Assembly (NCBI GenBank): GCA_963930655.1
Contig: OZ005608.1
Location: forward strand, 14,012,001 to 14,076,000
DNA length: 64,000 nucleotides
Direction of reading: 5' to 3'
From: Myrica gale
Taxonomy: Eukaryota > Streptophyta > Magnoliopsida > Fagales > Myricaceae
Part shown: positions 45,432-57,954 of the stretch, in pieces
Layout: each line of letters begins with the position of its first letter
How positions within the stretch are numbered: the stretch's first letter is position 1
Notes under the pieces: model-generated
What the model was told of the DNA's origin: nothing
The model's database searches: none
What the model saw: only the letters and a program-made list of their open reading frames with translations
Made by a program: the position numbers and the translations under genes

Positions 45432-45709
45432 AACATCTTTTTTACCGCCCCCGAGAAGATTTTCGTGCGGAAAAAATATTTATCTGAACGGGATTAGATT
45501 TCCGCCGGTATTTGGAAACACTCCACTTTTCCGGTGCGAAAAACGAAGACGAAAACTACATGACGAAATTTTGATTTTTCAAAAACTCGGATATTTTTTT
45601 GTCGCAATTCGGCGCGAAAAACCTCTTTCAGCGACGTTGAATACCCGTGAATGGATGTATTTCCCCTGTGAGAGGGATCCATATAAGAAATCATTGCAAC
45701 AAACATAAC

Positions 45710-45771
45710 GGGTGCGATCATACCAGCACTAATGCACCGGATCCCATCAGAACTCCGCAGGGTTGCACCCC
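45710..45771 (+). pseudogene. 5S rRNA: 5S copy 120, 62-bp deleted
   Basis: -7 is A, unlike almost all other deleted copies; points to exchange just upstream of the gene. Confidence 0.96.
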
Positions 45772-46049
45772 AACATCTTTTTTCCCGCCCCCGAGAAGAT
45801 TTTCGTGCGGAAAAAATATTTATCTGAACGGGATTAGATTTCCGCCGGTATTTGAAAACACTCCACTTTTCCGGTGCGAAAAACGAAGACGAAAACTACA
45901 TGACGAAATTTTGATTTTTCAAAAACTCCGATATTTTTTTGTAGCAATTCGGCGCGAAAAACCTCTTTCAGCGACGTTGAATACCCGTGAATGGATGTAT
46001 TTCCCCTGTGAGAGGGATCCATATAAGAAATCATTGCAACAACCATAAC

Positions 46050-46168
46050 GGGTGCGATCATACCAGCACTAATGCACCGGATCCCATCAGAACTCCGCAG
46101 TTAAGCGTGCTTGGGCGAGAGTAGTACTAGGATGGGTGACCTCCTGGGAATTCCTCGTGTTGCACCCC
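46050..46168 (+). rRNA. 5S rRNA: 5S rRNA copy 121
   Basis: G102T, -7C. Confidence 0.97.
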
Positions 46169-46446
46169 AACATCTTTTTTCCCGCCCCCGAGAAGATTTT
46201 CGTGCGGAAAAAATATTTATCTGAACGGGATTAGATTTCCGCCGGTATTTGAAAACACTCCACTTTTCCGGTGCGAAAAACGAAGACGAAAACTACATGA
46301 CGAAATTTTGATTTTTCAAAAACTCGGATATTTTTTTGTCGCAATTCGGCTCGAAAAACCTCTTTCAGCGACGTTGAATACCCGTGAATGGATGTATTTC
46401 CCCTGTGAGAGGGATCCATATAAGAAATCATTGCAACAAACATAAC

Positions 46447-46565
46447 GGGTGCGATCATACCAGCACTAATGCACCGGATCCCATCAGAACTCCGCAGTTA
46501 AGCGTGCTTGGGCGAGAGTAGTACTAGGATGGGTGACCTCCTGGGAAGTCCTCGTGTTGCACCCC
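46447..46565 (+). rRNA. 5S rRNA: 5S rRNA copy 122
   Basis: Majority gene, -7A, CGGCTCG spacer. Confidence 0.97.
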
Positions 46566-46843
46566 AACATCTTTTTTCCCGCCCCCGAGAAGATTTTCGT
46601 GCGGAAAAAATATTTATCTGAACGGGATTAGATTTCCGCCGGTATTTGGAAACACTCCACTTTTCCGGTGCGAAAAAAGAAGACGAAAACTACATGACGA
46701 AATTTTGATTTTTCAAAAACTCGGATATTTTTTTGTCGCAATTCGGCGCGAAAAACCTCTTTCAGCGACGTTGAATACCCGTGAATGGATGTATTTCCCC
46801 TGTGAGAGGGATCCATATAAGAAATCATTGCAACAAACATAAC

Positions 46844-46962
46844 GGGTGCGATCATACCAGCACTAATGCACCGGATCCCATCAGAACTCCGCAGTTAAGC
46901 GTGCTTGGGCGAGAGTAGTACTAGGATGGGTGACCTCCTGGGAAGTCCTCGTGTTGCACCCC
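46844..46962 (+). rRNA. 5S rRNA: 5S rRNA copy 123
   Basis: Majority gene, -7A. Confidence 0.97.
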
Positions 46963-47240
46963 AACATCTTTTTTACCGCCCCCGAGAAGATTTTCGTGCG
47001 GAAAAAATATTTATCTGAACGGGATTAGATTTCCACCGGTATTTGGAAACACTCCACTTTTCCGGTGCGAAAAACGAAGACGAAAACTACATGACGAAAT
47101 TTTGATTTTTCAAAAACTCGGATATTTTTTTGTCGCAATTCGGCGCGAAAAACCTCTTTCAGCGACGTTGAATACCCGTGAATGGATGTATTTCCCCTGT
47201 GAGAGGGATCCATATAAGAAATCATTGCAACAACCATAAC

Positions 47241-47302
47241 GGGTGCGATCATACCAGCACTAATGCACCGGATCCCATCAGAACTCCGCAGGGTTGCACC
47301 CC
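47241..47302 (+). pseudogene. 5S rRNA: 5S copy 124, 62-bp deleted
   Basis: -7C; TTTAACTGAAC follows. Confidence 0.96.
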
Positions 47303-47580
47303 AACATCTTTTTTCCCGCCCCCGAGAAGATTTTCGTGCGGAAAAAATATTTAACTGAACGGGATTAGATTTCCGCCGGTATTTGGAAACACTCCACTTT
47401 TCCGGTGCGAAAAACGAAGACGAAAACTACATGACGAAATTTTGATTTTTCAAAAACTCGGATATTTTTTTGTTGCAATTCGGCGCGAAAAACCTCTTTC
47501 AGCGACGTTGAATACCCGTGAATGGATGTATTTCCCCTGTGAGAGGGATCCATATAAGAAATCATTGCAACAAACATAAC

Positions 47581-47699
47581 GGGTGCGATCATACCAGCAC
47601 TAATGCACCGGATCCCATCAGAACCCCGCAGTTAAGCGCGCTTGGGCGAGAGTAGTACTAGGATGGGTGACCTCCTGGGAAGTCCTCGTGTTGCACCCC
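47581..47699 (+). rRNA. 5S rRNA: 5S rRNA copy 125
   Basis: T45C and T59C; TGTTGCAATT spacer mark. Confidence 0.97.
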
Positions 47700-47977
47700 A
47701 ACATCTTTTTTACCGCCCCCGAGAAGATTTTCGTGCGGAAAAAATATTTATCTGAACGGGATTAGATTTCCGCCGGTATTTGGAAACACTCCACTTTTCC
47801 GGTGCGAAAAAAGAAGACGAAAACTACATGACGAAATTTTGATTTTTCAAAAACTCGGATATTTTTTTGTCGCAATTCGGCGCGAAAAACCTCTTTCAGC
47901 GACGTTGAATACCCGTGAATGGATGTATTTCCCCTGTGAGAGGGATCCATATAAGAAATCATTGCAACAAAAATAAC

Positions 47978-48096
47978 GGGTGCGATCATACCAGCACTAA
48001 TGCACCGGATCCCATCAGAACTCCGCAGTTAAGCGCGCTTGGGCGAGAGTAGTACTAGGATGGGTGACCTCCTGGGAAGTCCTCGTGTTGCACCCC
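47978..48096 (+). rRNA. 5S rRNA: 5S rRNA copy 126
   Basis: T59C, -6A. Confidence 0.97.
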
Positions 48097-48374
48097 AACA
48101 TCTTTTTTACCGCCCCCGAGAAGATTTTCGTGCGGAAAAAATATTTATCTGAACGGGATTAGATTTCCGCCGGTATTTGGAAACACTCCACTTTTCCGGT
48201 GCGAAAAACGAAGACGAAAACTACATGACGAAATTTTGATTTTTCAAAAACTCGGATATTTTTTTGTCGCAATTCGGCGCGAAAAACCTCTTTCAGCGAC
48301 GTTGAATACCCGTGAATGGATGTATTTCCCCTGTGAGAGGGATCCATATAAGAAATCATTGCAACAACCATAAC

Positions 48375-48436
48375 GGGTGCGATCATACCAGCACTAATGC
48401 ACCGGATCCCATCAGAACTCCGCAGGGTTGCACCCC
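48375..48436 (+). pseudogene. 5S rRNA: 5S copy 127, 62-bp deleted
   Basis: Duplicate of copy 124. Confidence 0.96.
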
Positions 48437-48714
48437 AACATCTTTTTTCCCGCCCCCGAGAAGATTTTCGTGCGGAAAAAATATTTAACTGAACGGGATT
48501 AGATTTCCGCCGGTATTTGGAAACACTCCACTTTTCCGGTGCGAAAAACGAAGACGAAAACTACATGACGAAATTTTGATTTTTCAAAAACTCGGATATT
48601 TTTTTGTTGCAATTCGGCGCGAAAAACCTCTTTCAGCGACGTTGAATACCCGTGAATGGATGTATTTCCCCTGTGAGAGGGATCCATATAAGAAATCATT
48701 GCAACAAACATAAC

Positions 48715-48833
48715 GGGTGCGATCATACCAGCACTAATGCACCGGATCCCATCAGAACCCCGCAGTTAAGCGCGCTTGGGCGAGAGTAGTACTAGGATGG
48801 GTGACCTCCTGGGAAGTCCTCGTGTTGCACCCC
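48715..48833 (+). rRNA. 5S rRNA: 5S rRNA copy 128
   Basis: T45C and T59C; the last double variant. Confidence 0.97.
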
Positions 48834-49111
48834 AACATCTTTTTTACCGCCCCCGAGAAGATTTTCGTGCGGAAAAAATATTTATCTGAACGGGATTAGA
48901 TTTCCGCCGGTATTTGGAAACACTCCACTTTTCCGGTGCGAAAAAAGAAGACGAAAACTACATGACGAAATTTTGATTTTTCAAAAACTCGGATATTTTT
49001 TTGTCGCAATTCGGCGCGAAAAACCTCTTTCAGCGACGTTGAATACCCGTGAATGGATGTATTTCCCCTGTGAGAGGGATCCATATAAGAAATCATTGCA
49101 ACAAAAATAAC

Positions 49112-49230
49112 GGGTGCGATCATACCAGCACTAATGCACCGGATCCCATCAGAACTCCGCAGTTAAGCGCGCTTGGGCGAGAGTAGTACTAGGATGGGTG
49201 ACCTCCTGGGAAGTCCTCGTGTTGCACCCC
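49112..49230 (+). rRNA. 5S rRNA: 5S rRNA copy 129
   Basis: T59C, -6A. Confidence 0.97.
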
Positions 49231-49508
49231 AACATCTTTTTTACCGCCCCCGAGAAGATTTTCGTGCGGAAAAAATATTTATCTGAACGGGATTAGATTT
49301 CCGCCGGTATTTGGAAACACTCCACTTTTCCGGTGCGAAAAACGAAGACGAAAACTACATGACGAAATTTTGATTTTTCAAAAACTCGGATATTTTTTTG
49401 TCGCAATTCGGCGCGAAAAACCTCTTTCAGCGACGTTGAATACCCGTGAATGGATGTATTTCCCCTGTGAGAGGGATCCATATAAGAAATCATTGCAACA
49501 AACATAAC

Positions 49509-49627
49509 GGGTGCGATCATACCAGCACTAATGCACCGGATCCCATCAGAACTCCGCAGTTAAGCGCGCTTGGGCGAGAGTAGTACTAGGATGGGTGACC
49601 TCCTGGGAAGTCCTCGTGTTGCACCCC
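49509..49627 (+). rRNA. 5S rRNA: 5S rRNA copy 130
   Basis: T59C, -7A. Confidence 0.97.
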
Positions 49628-49905
49628 AACATCTTTTTTACCGCCCCCGAGAAGATTTTCGTGCGGAAAAAATATTTATCTGAACGGGATTAGATTTCCG
49701 CCGGTATTTGGAAAGACTCCACTTTTCCGGTGCGAAAAACGAAGACGAAAACTACATGACGAAATTTTGATTTTTCAAAAACTCGGATATTTTTTTGTCG
49801 CAATTCGGCGCGAAAAACCTCTTTCAGCGACGTTGAATACCCGTGAATGGATGTATTTCCCCTGTGAGAGGGATCCATATAAGAAATCATTGCAACAACC
49901 ATAAC

Positions 49906-49967
49906 GGGTGCGATCATACCAGCACTAATGCACCGGATCCCATCAGAACTCCGCAGGGTTGCACCCC
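49906..49967 (+). pseudogene. 5S rRNA: 5S copy 131, 62-bp deleted
   Basis: Counterpart of copy 118; private spacer changes on both sides (GAAAGACTCC upstream, GAACGAGAT downstream). Confidence 0.96.
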
Positions 49968-50245
49968 AACATCTTTTTTCCCGCCCCCGAGAAGATTTTC
50001 GTGCGGAAAAAATATTTATCTGAACGAGATTAGATTTCCGCCGGTATTTGGAAACACTCCACTTTTCCGGTGCGAAAAACGAAGACGAAAACTACATGAC
50101 GAAATTTTGATTTTTCAAAAACTCCGATATTTTTTTGTAGCAATTCGGCGCGAAAAACCTCTTTCAGCGACGTTGAATACCCGTGAATGGATGTATTTCC
50201 CCTGTGAGAGGGATCCATATAAGAAATCATTGCAACAACCATAAC

Positions 50246-50364
50246 GGGTGCGATCATACCAGCACTAATGCACCGGATCCCATCAGAACTCCGCAGTTAA
50301 GCGCGCTTGGGCGAGAGTAGTACTAGGATGGGTGACCTCCTGGGAAGTCCTCGTGTTGCACCCC
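50246..50364 (+). rRNA. 5S rRNA: 5S rRNA copy 132
   Basis: T59C, -7C; the last T59C gene. Confidence 0.97.
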
Positions 50365-50642
50365 AACATCTTTTTTACCGCCCCCGAGAAGATTTTCGTG
50401 CGGAAAAAATATTTATCTGAACGGGATTAGATTTCCGCCGGTATTTGGAAACACTCCACTTTTCCGGTGCGAAAAACGAAGACGAAAACTACATGACGAA
50501 ATTTTGATTTTTCAAAAACTCGGATATTTTTTTGTCGCAATTCGGCGCGAAAAACCTCTTTCAGCGACGTTGAATACCCGTGAATGGATGTATTTCCCCT
50601 GTGAGAGGGATCCATATAAGAAATCATTGCAACAAACATAAC

Positions 50643-50704
50643 GGGTGCGATCATACCAGCACTAATGCACCGGATCCCATCAGAACTCCGCAGGGTTGCA
50701 CCCC
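50643..50704 (+). pseudogene. 5S rRNA: 5S copy 133, 62-bp deleted
   Basis: -7A, duplicate of copy 120. Confidence 0.96.
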
Positions 50705-50982
50705 AACATCTTTTTTCCCGCCCCCGAGAAGATTTTCGTGCGGAAAAAATATTTATCTGAACGGGATTAGATTTCCGCCGGTATTTGAAAACACTCCACT
50801 TTTCCGGTGCGAAAAACGAAGACGAAAACTACATGACGAAATTTTGATTTTTCAAAAACTCCGATATTTTTTTGTAGCAATTCGGCGCGAAAAACCTCTT
50901 TCAGCGACGTTGAATACCCGTGAATGGATGTATTTCCCCTGTGAGAGGGATCCATATAAGAAATCATTGCAACAACCATAAC

Positions 50983-51101
50983 GGGTGCGATCATACCAGC
51001 ACTAATGCACCGGATCCCATCAGAACTCCGCAGTTAAGCGTGCTTGGGCGAGAGTAGTACTAGGATGGGTGACCTCCTGGGAATTCCTCGTGTTGCACCC
51101 C
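50983..51101 (+). rRNA. 5S rRNA: 5S rRNA copy 134
   Basis: G102T, -7C. Confidence 0.97.
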
Positions 51102-51379
51102 AACATCTTTTTTCCCGCCCCCGAGAAGATTTTCGTGCGGAAAAAATATTTATCTGAACGGGATTAGATTTCCGCCGGTATTTGAAAACACTCCACTTTT
51201 CCGGTGCGAAAAACGAAGACGAAAACTACATGACGAAATTTTGATTTTTCAAAAACTCGGATATTTTTTTGTCGCAATTCGGCTCGAAAAACCTCTTTCA
51301 GCGACGTTGAATACCCGTGAATGGATGTATTTCCCCTGTGAGAGGGATCCATATAAGAAATCATTGCAACAAACATAAC

Positions 51380-51498
51380 GGGTGCGATCATACCAGCACT
51401 AATGCACCGGATCCCATCAGAACTCCGCAGTTAAGCGTGCTTGGGCGAGAGTAGTACTAGGATGGGTGACCTCCTGGGAAGTCCTCGTGTTGCACCCC
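51380..51498 (+). rRNA. 5S rRNA: 5S rRNA copy 135
   Basis: Majority gene, -7A. Confidence 0.97.
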
Positions 51499-51776
51499 AA
51501 CATCTTTTTTCCCGCCCCCGAGAAGATTTTCGTGCGGAAAAAATATTTATCTGAACGGGATTAGATTTCCGCCGGTATTTGGAAACACTCCACTTTTCCG
51601 GTGCGAAAAAAGAAGACGAAAACTACATGACGAAATTTTGATTTTTCAAAAACTCGGATATTTTTTTGTCGCAATTCGGCGCGAAAAACCTCTTTCAGCG
51701 ACGTTGAATACCCGTGAATGGATGTATTTCCCCTGTGAGAGGGATCCATATAAGAAATCATTGCAACAAACATAAC

Positions 51777-51895
51777 GGGTGCGATCATACCAGCACTAAT
51801 GCACCGGATCCCATCAGAACTCCGCAGTTAAGCGTGCTTGGGCGAGAGTAGTACTAGGATGGGTGACCTCCTGGGAAGTCCTCGTGTTGCACCCC
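51777..51895 (+). rRNA. 5S rRNA: 5S rRNA copy 136
   Basis: Majority gene, -7A. Confidence 0.97.
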
Positions 51896-52173
51896 AACAT
51901 CTTTTTTACCGCCCCCGAGAAGATTTTCGTGCGGAAAAAATATTTATCTGAACGGGATTAGATTTCCGCCGGTATTTGGAAACACTCCACTTTTCCGGTG
52001 CGAAAAACGAAGACGAAAACTACATGACGAAATTTTGATTTTTCAAAAACTCGGATATTTTTTTGTCGCAATTCGGCGCGAAAAACCTCTTTCAGCGACG
52101 TTGAATACCCGTGAATGGATGTATTTCCCCTGTGAGAGGGATCCATATAAGAAATCATTGCAACAACCATAAC

Positions 52174-52235
52174 GGGTGCGATCATACCAGCACTAATGCA
52201 CCGGATCCCATCAGAACTCCGCAGGGTTGCACCCC
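52174..52235 (+). pseudogene. 5S rRNA: 5S copy 137, 62-bp deleted
   Basis: End of the 4,933-bp-spaced block and start of the 2,324-bp repeat. Confidence 0.96.
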
Positions 52236-52512
52236 AACATCTTTTTTCCCGCCCCCGAGAAGATTTTCGTGCGGAAAAAATATTTATCTGAACGGGATTA
52301 GATTTCCGCCGGTATTTGAAAACACTCCACTTTTCCGGTGCGAAAAACGAAGACGAAAACTACATGACGAAATTTTGATTTTTCAAAAACTCCGATATTT
52401 TTTGTAGCAATTCGGCGCGAAAAACCTCTTTCAGCGACGTTGAATACCCGTGAATGGATGTATTTCCCCTGTGAGAGGGATCCATATAAGAAATCATTGC
52501 AACAACCATAAC

Positions 52513-52631
52513 GGGTGCGATCATACCAGCACTAATGCACCGGATCCCATCAGAACTCCGCAGTTAAGCGTGCTTGGGCGAGAGTAGTACTAGGATGGGT
52601 GACCTCCTGGGAAGTCCTCGTGTTGCACCCC
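52513..52631 (+). rRNA. 5S rRNA: 5S rRNA copy 138
   Basis: Majority gene after a 277-bp spacer. Confidence 0.97.
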
Positions 52632-52909
52632 AACATCTTTTTTCCCGCCCCCGAGAAGATTTTCGTGCGGAAAAAATATTTATCTGAACGGGATTAGATT
52701 TCCGCCGGTATTTGAAAACACTCCACTTTTCCGGTGCGAAAAACGAAGACGAAAACTACATGACGAAATTTTGATTTTTCAAAAACTCCGATATTTTTTT
52801 GTAGCAATTCGGCGCGAAAAACCTCTTTCAGCGACGTTGAATACCCGTGAATGGATGTATTTCCCCTGTGAGAGGGATCCATATAAGAAATCATTGCAAC
52901 AACCATAAC

Positions 52910-53028
52910 GGGTGCGATCATACCAGCACTAATGCACCGGATCCCATCAGAACTCCGCAGTTAAGCGTGCTTGGGCGAGAGTAGTACTAGGATGGGTGAC
53001 CTCCTGGGAATTCCTCGTGTTGCACCCC
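52910..53028 (+). rRNA. 5S rRNA: 5S rRNA copy 139
   Basis: G102T. Confidence 0.97.
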
Positions 53029-53306
53029 AACATCTTTTTTCCCGCCCCCGAGAAGATTTTCGTGCGGAAAAAATATTTATCTGAACGGGATTAGATTTCC
53101 GCCGGTATTTGAAAACACTCCACTTTTCCGGTGCGAAAAACGAAGACGAAAACTACATGACGAAATTTTGATTTTTCAAAAACTCGGATATTTTTTTGTC
53201 GCAATTCGGCTCGAAAAACCTCTTTCAGCGACGTTGAATACCCGTGAATGGATGTATTTCCCCTGTGAGAGGGATCCATATAAGAAATCATTGCAACAAC
53301 CATAAC

Positions 53307-53425
53307 GGGTGCGATCATACCAGCACTAATGCACCGGATCCCATCAGAACTCCGCAGTTAAGCGTGCTTGGGCGAGAGTAGTACTAGGATGGGTGACCTC
53401 CTGGGAAGTCCTCGTGTTGCACCCC
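53307..53425 (+). rRNA. 5S rRNA: 5S rRNA copy 140
   Basis: Majority gene. First CGGCTCG-type unit with -7C; the earlier ones have A. Confidence 0.97.
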
Positions 53426-53703
53426 AACATCTTTTTTCCCGCCCCCGAGAAGATTTTCGTGCGGAAAAAATATTTATCTGAACGGGATTAGATTTCCGCC
53501 GGTATTTGGAAACACTCCACTTTTCCGGTGCGAAAAAAGAAGACGAAAACTACATGACGAAATTTTGATTTTTCAAAAACTCGGATATTTTTTTGTCGCA
53601 ATTCGGCGCGAAAAACCTCTTTCAGCGACGTTGAATACCCGTGAATGGATGTATTTCCCCTGTGAGAGGGATCCATATAAGAAATCATTGCAACAACCAT
53701 AAC

Positions 53704-53822
53704 GGGTGCGATCATACCAGCACTAATGCACCGGATCCCATCAGAACTCCGCAGTTAAGCGTGCTTGGGCGAGAGTAGTACTAGGATGGGTGACCTCCTG
53801 GGAAGTCCTCGTGTTGCACCCC
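53704..53822 (+). rRNA. 5S rRNA: 5S rRNA copy 141
   Basis: Majority gene, -7C, AAAGAAG spacer. Confidence 0.97.
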
Positions 53823-54100
53823 AACATCTTTTTTCCCGCCCCCGAGAAGATTTTCGTGCGGAAAAAATATTTATCTGAACGGGATTAGATTTCCGCCGGT
53901 ATTTGGAAACACTCCACTTTTCCGGTGCGAAAAACGAAGACGAAAACTACATGACGAAATTTTGATTTTTCAAAAACTCGGATATTTTTTTGTCGCAATT
54001 CGGCGCGAAAAACCTCTTTCAGCGACGTTGAATACCCGTGAATGGATGTATTTCCCCTGTGAGAGGGATCCATATAAGAAATCATTGCAACAAACATAAC

Positions 54101-54219
54101 GGGTGCGATCATACCAGCACTAATGCACCGGATCCCATCAGAACTCCGCAGTTAAGCGTGCTTGGGCGAGAGTAGTACTAGGATGGGTGACCTCCTGGGA
54201 AGTCCTCGTGTTGCACCCC
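54101..54219 (+). rRNA. 5S rRNA: 5S rRNA copy 142
   Basis: Majority gene, -7A. Confidence 0.97.
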
Positions 54220-54497
54220 AACATCTTTTTTACCGCCCCCGAGAAGATTTTCGTGCGGAAAAAATATTTATCTGAACGGGATTAGATTTCCGCCGGTATT
54301 TGGAAACACTCCACTTTTCCGGTGCGAAAAACGAAGACGAAAACTACATGACGAAATTTTGATTTTTCAAAAACTCGGATATTTTTTTGTCGCAATTCGG
54401 CGCGAAAAACCTCTTTCAGCGACGTTGAATACCCGTGAATGGATGTATTTCCCCTGTGAGAGGGATCCATATAAGAAATCATTGCAACAACCATAAC

Positions 54498-54559
54498 GGG
54501 TGCGATCATACCAGCACTAATGCACCGGATCCCATCAGAACTCCGCAGGGTTGCACCCC
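54498..54559 (+). pseudogene. 5S rRNA: 5S copy 143, 62-bp deleted
   Basis: Opens the second 2,324-type block. Confidence 0.96.
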
Positions 54560-54836
54560 AACATCTTTTTTCCCGCCCCCGAGAAGATTTTCGTGCGGAA
54601 AAAATATTTATCTGAACGGGATTAGATTTCCGCCGGTATTTGAAAACACTCCACTTTTCCGGTGCGAAAAACGAAGACGAAAACTACATGACGAAATTTT
54701 GATTTTTCAAAAACTCCGATATTTTTTGTAGCAATTCGGCGCGAAAAACCTCTTTCAGCGACGTTGAATACCCGTGAATGGATGTATTTCCCCTGTGAGA
54801 GGGATCCATATAAGAAATCATTGCAACAACCATAAC

Positions 54837-54955
54837 GGGTGCGATCATACCAGCACTAATGCACCGGATCCCATCAGAACTCCGCAGTTAAGCGTGCTTG
54901 GGCGAGAGTAGTACTAGGATGGGTGACCTCCTGGGAAGTCCTCGTGTTGCACCCC
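54837..54955 (+). rRNA. 5S rRNA: 5S rRNA copy 144
   Basis: Majority gene after a 277-bp spacer. Confidence 0.97.
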
Positions 54956-55233
54956 AACATCTTTTTTCCCGCCCCCGAGAAGATTTTCGTGCGGAAAAAA
55001 TATTTATCTGAACGGGATTAGATTTCCGCCGGTATTTGAAAACACTCCACTTTTCCGGTGCGAAAAACGAAGACGAAAACTACATGACGAAATTTTGATT
55101 TTTCAAAAACTCCGATATTTTTTTGTAGCAATTCGGCGCGAAAAACCTCTTTCAGCGACGTTGAATACCCGTGAATGGATGTATTTCCCCTGTGAGAGGG
55201 ATCCATATAAGAAATCATTGCAACAACCATAAC

Positions 55234-55352
55234 GGGTGCGATCATACCAGCACTAATGCACCGGATCCCATCAGAACTCCGCAGTTAAGCGTGCTTGGGC
55301 GAGAGTAGTACTAGGATGGGTGACCTCCTGGGAATTCCTCGTGTTGCACCCC
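55234..55352 (+). rRNA. 5S rRNA: 5S rRNA copy 145
   Basis: G102T. Confidence 0.97.
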
Positions 55353-55630
55353 AACATCTTTTTTCCCGCCCCCGAGAAGATTTTCGTGCGGAAAAAATAT
55401 TTATCTGAACGGGATTAGATTTCCGCCGGTATTTGAAAACACTCCACTTTTCCGGTGCGAAAAACGAAGACGAAAACTACATGACGAAATTTTGATTTTT
55501 CAAAAACTCCGATATTTTTTTGTAGCAATTCGGCGCGAAAAACCTCTTTCAGCGACGTTGAATACCCGTGAATGGATGTATTTCCCCTGTGAGAGGGATC
55601 CATATAAGAAATCATTGCAACAACCATAAC

Positions 55631-55749
55631 GGGTGCGATCATACCAGCACTAATGCACCGGATCCCATCAGAACTCCGCAGTTAAGCGTGCTTGGGCGAG
55701 AGTAGTACTAGGATGGGTGACCTCCTGGGAATTCCTCGTGTTGCACCCC
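55631..55749 (+). rRNA. 5S rRNA: 5S rRNA copy 146
   Basis: G102T; the only place where two G102T genes are adjacent, a one-unit duplication. Confidence 0.97.
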
Positions 55750-56027
55750 AACATCTTTTTTCCCGCCCCCGAGAAGATTTTCGTGCGGAAAAAATATTTA
55801 TCTGAACGGGATTAGATTTCCGCCGGTATTTGAAAACACTCCACTTTTCCGGTGCGAAAAACGAAGACGAAAACTACATGACGAAATTTTGATTTTTCAA
55901 AAACTCGGATATTTTTTTGTCGCAATTCGGCTCGAAAAACCTCTTTCAGCGACGTTGAATACCCGTGAATGGATGTATTTCCCCTGTGAGAGGGATCCAT
56001 ATAAGAAATCATTGCAACAACCATAAC

Positions 56028-56146
56028 GGGTGCGATCATACCAGCACTAATGCACCGGATCCCATCAGAACTCCGCAGTTAAGCGTGCTTGGGCGAGAGT
56101 AGTACTAGGATGGGTGACCTCCTGGGAAGTCCTCGTGTTGCACCCC
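56028..56146 (+). rRNA. 5S rRNA: 5S rRNA copy 147
   Basis: Majority gene, -7C, CGGCTCG spacer. Confidence 0.97.
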
Positions 56147-56424
56147 AACATCTTTTTTCCCGCCCCCGAGAAGATTTTCGTGCGGAAAAAATATTTATCT
56201 GAACGGGATTAGATTTCCGCCGGTATTTGGAAACACTCCACTTTTCCGGTGCGAAAAAAGAAGACGAAAACTACATGACGAAATTTTGATTTTTCAAAAA
56301 CTCGGATATTTTTTTGTCGCAATTCGGCGCGAAAAACCTCTTTCAGCGACGTTGAATACCCGTGAATGGATGTATTTCCCCTGTGAGAGGGATCCATATA
56401 AGAAATCATTGCAACAACCATAAC

Positions 56425-56543
56425 GGGTGCGATCATACCAGCACTAATGCACCGGATCCCATCAGAACTCCGCAGTTAAGCGTGCTTGGGCGAGAGTAGT
56501 ACTAGGATGGGTGACCTCCTGGGAAGTCCTCGTGTTGCACCCC
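56425..56543 (+). rRNA. 5S rRNA: 5S rRNA copy 148
   Basis: Majority gene, -7C. Confidence 0.97.
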
Positions 56544-56821
56544 AACATCTTTTTTCCCGCCCCCGAGAAGATTTTCGTGCGGAAAAAATATTTATCTGAA
56601 CGGGATTAGATTTCCGCCGGTATTTGGAAACACTCCACTTTTCCGGTGCGAAAAACGAAGACGAAAACTACATGACGAAATTTTGATTTTTCAAAAACTC
56701 GGATATTTTTTTGTCGCAATTCGGCGCGAAAAACCTCTTTCAGCGACGTTGAATACCCGTGAATGGATGTATTTCCCCTGTGAGAGGGATCCATATAAGA
56801 AATCATTGCAACAAACATAAC

Positions 56822-56940
56822 GGGTGCGATCATACCAGCACTAATGCACCGGATCCCATCAGAACTCCGCAGTTAAGCGTGCTTGGGCGAGAGTAGTACT
56901 AGGATGGGTGACCTCCTGGGAAGTCCTCGTGTTGCACCCC
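56822..56940 (+). rRNA. 5S rRNA: 5S rRNA copy 149
   Basis: Majority gene, -7A; private C to T downstream gives TTTTTGTGCGG. Confidence 0.97.
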
Positions 56941-57218
56941 AACATCTTTTTTACCGCCCCCGAGAAGATTTTTGTGCGGAAAAAATATTTATCTGAACGG
57001 GATTAGATTTCCGCCGGTATTTGGAAACACTCCACTTTTCCGGTGCGAAAAACGAAGACGAAAACTACATGACGAAATTTTGATTTTTCAAAAACTCGGA
57101 TATTTTTTTGTCGCAATTCGGCGCGAAAAACCTCTTTCAGCGACGTTGAATACCCGTGAATGGATGTATTTCCCCTGTGAGAGGGATCCATATAAGAAAT
57201 CATTGCAACAACCATAAC

Positions 57219-57280
57219 GGGTGCGATCATACCAGCACTAATGCACCGGATCCCATCAGAACTCCGCAGGGTTGCACCCC
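57219..57280 (+). pseudogene. 5S rRNA: 5S copy 150, 62-bp deleted
   Basis: Opens a short three-gene block. Confidence 0.96.
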
Positions 57281-57557
57281 AACATCTTTTTTCCCGCCCC
57301 CGAGAAGATTTTCGTGCGGAAAAAATATTTATCTGAACGGGATTAGATTTCCGCCGGTATTTGAAAACACTCCACTTTTCCGGTGCGAAAAACGAAGACG
57401 AAAACTACATGACGAAATTTTGATTTTTCAAAAACTCCGATATTTTTTGTAGCAATTCGGCGCGAAAAACCTCTTTCAGCGACGTTGAATACCCGTGAAT
57501 GGATGTATTTCCCCTGTGAGAGGGATCCATATAAGAAATCATTGCAACAACCATAAC

Positions 57558-57676
57558 GGGTGCGATCATACCAGCACTAATGCACCGGATCCCATCAGAA
57601 CTCCGCAGTTAAGCGTGCTTGGGCGAGAGTAGTACTAGGATGGGTGACCTCCTGGGAAGTCCTCGTGTTGCACCCC
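57558..57676 (+). rRNA. 5S rRNA: 5S rRNA copy 151
   Basis: Majority gene after a 277-bp spacer. Confidence 0.97.
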
Positions 57677-57954
57677 AACATCTTTTTTCCCGCCCCCGAG
57701 AAGATTTTCGTGCGGAAAAAATATTTATCTGAACGGGATTAGATTTCCGCCGGTATTTGAAAACACTCCACTTTTCCGGTGCGAAAAACGAAGACGAAAA
57801 CTACATGACGAAATTTTGATTTTTCAAAAACTCCGATATTTTTTTGTAGCAATTCGGCGCGAAAAACCTCTTTCAGCGACGTTGAATACCCGTGAATGGA
57901 TGTATTTCCCCTGTGAGAGGGATCCATATAAGAAATCATTGCAACAACCATAAC

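Larger units (their letters stand above)
47241..49508 (+). repeat. 1,134-bp tandem duplication (three units)
   Basis: Copies 124-126 match 127-129. Shared marks are TTTAACTGAAC after the 62-bp gene, TGTTGCAATT in the following spacer and -6A before copies 126 and 129. Confidence 0.9.
44973..52235 (+). repeat. 4,933-bp-spaced duplicate block
   Basis: 44973-47302 (copies 118-124) recurs as 49906-52235 (copies 131-137) with the same gene types, including the only two 62-bp genes that keep A at -7 (copies 120 and 133). Confidence 0.9.
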
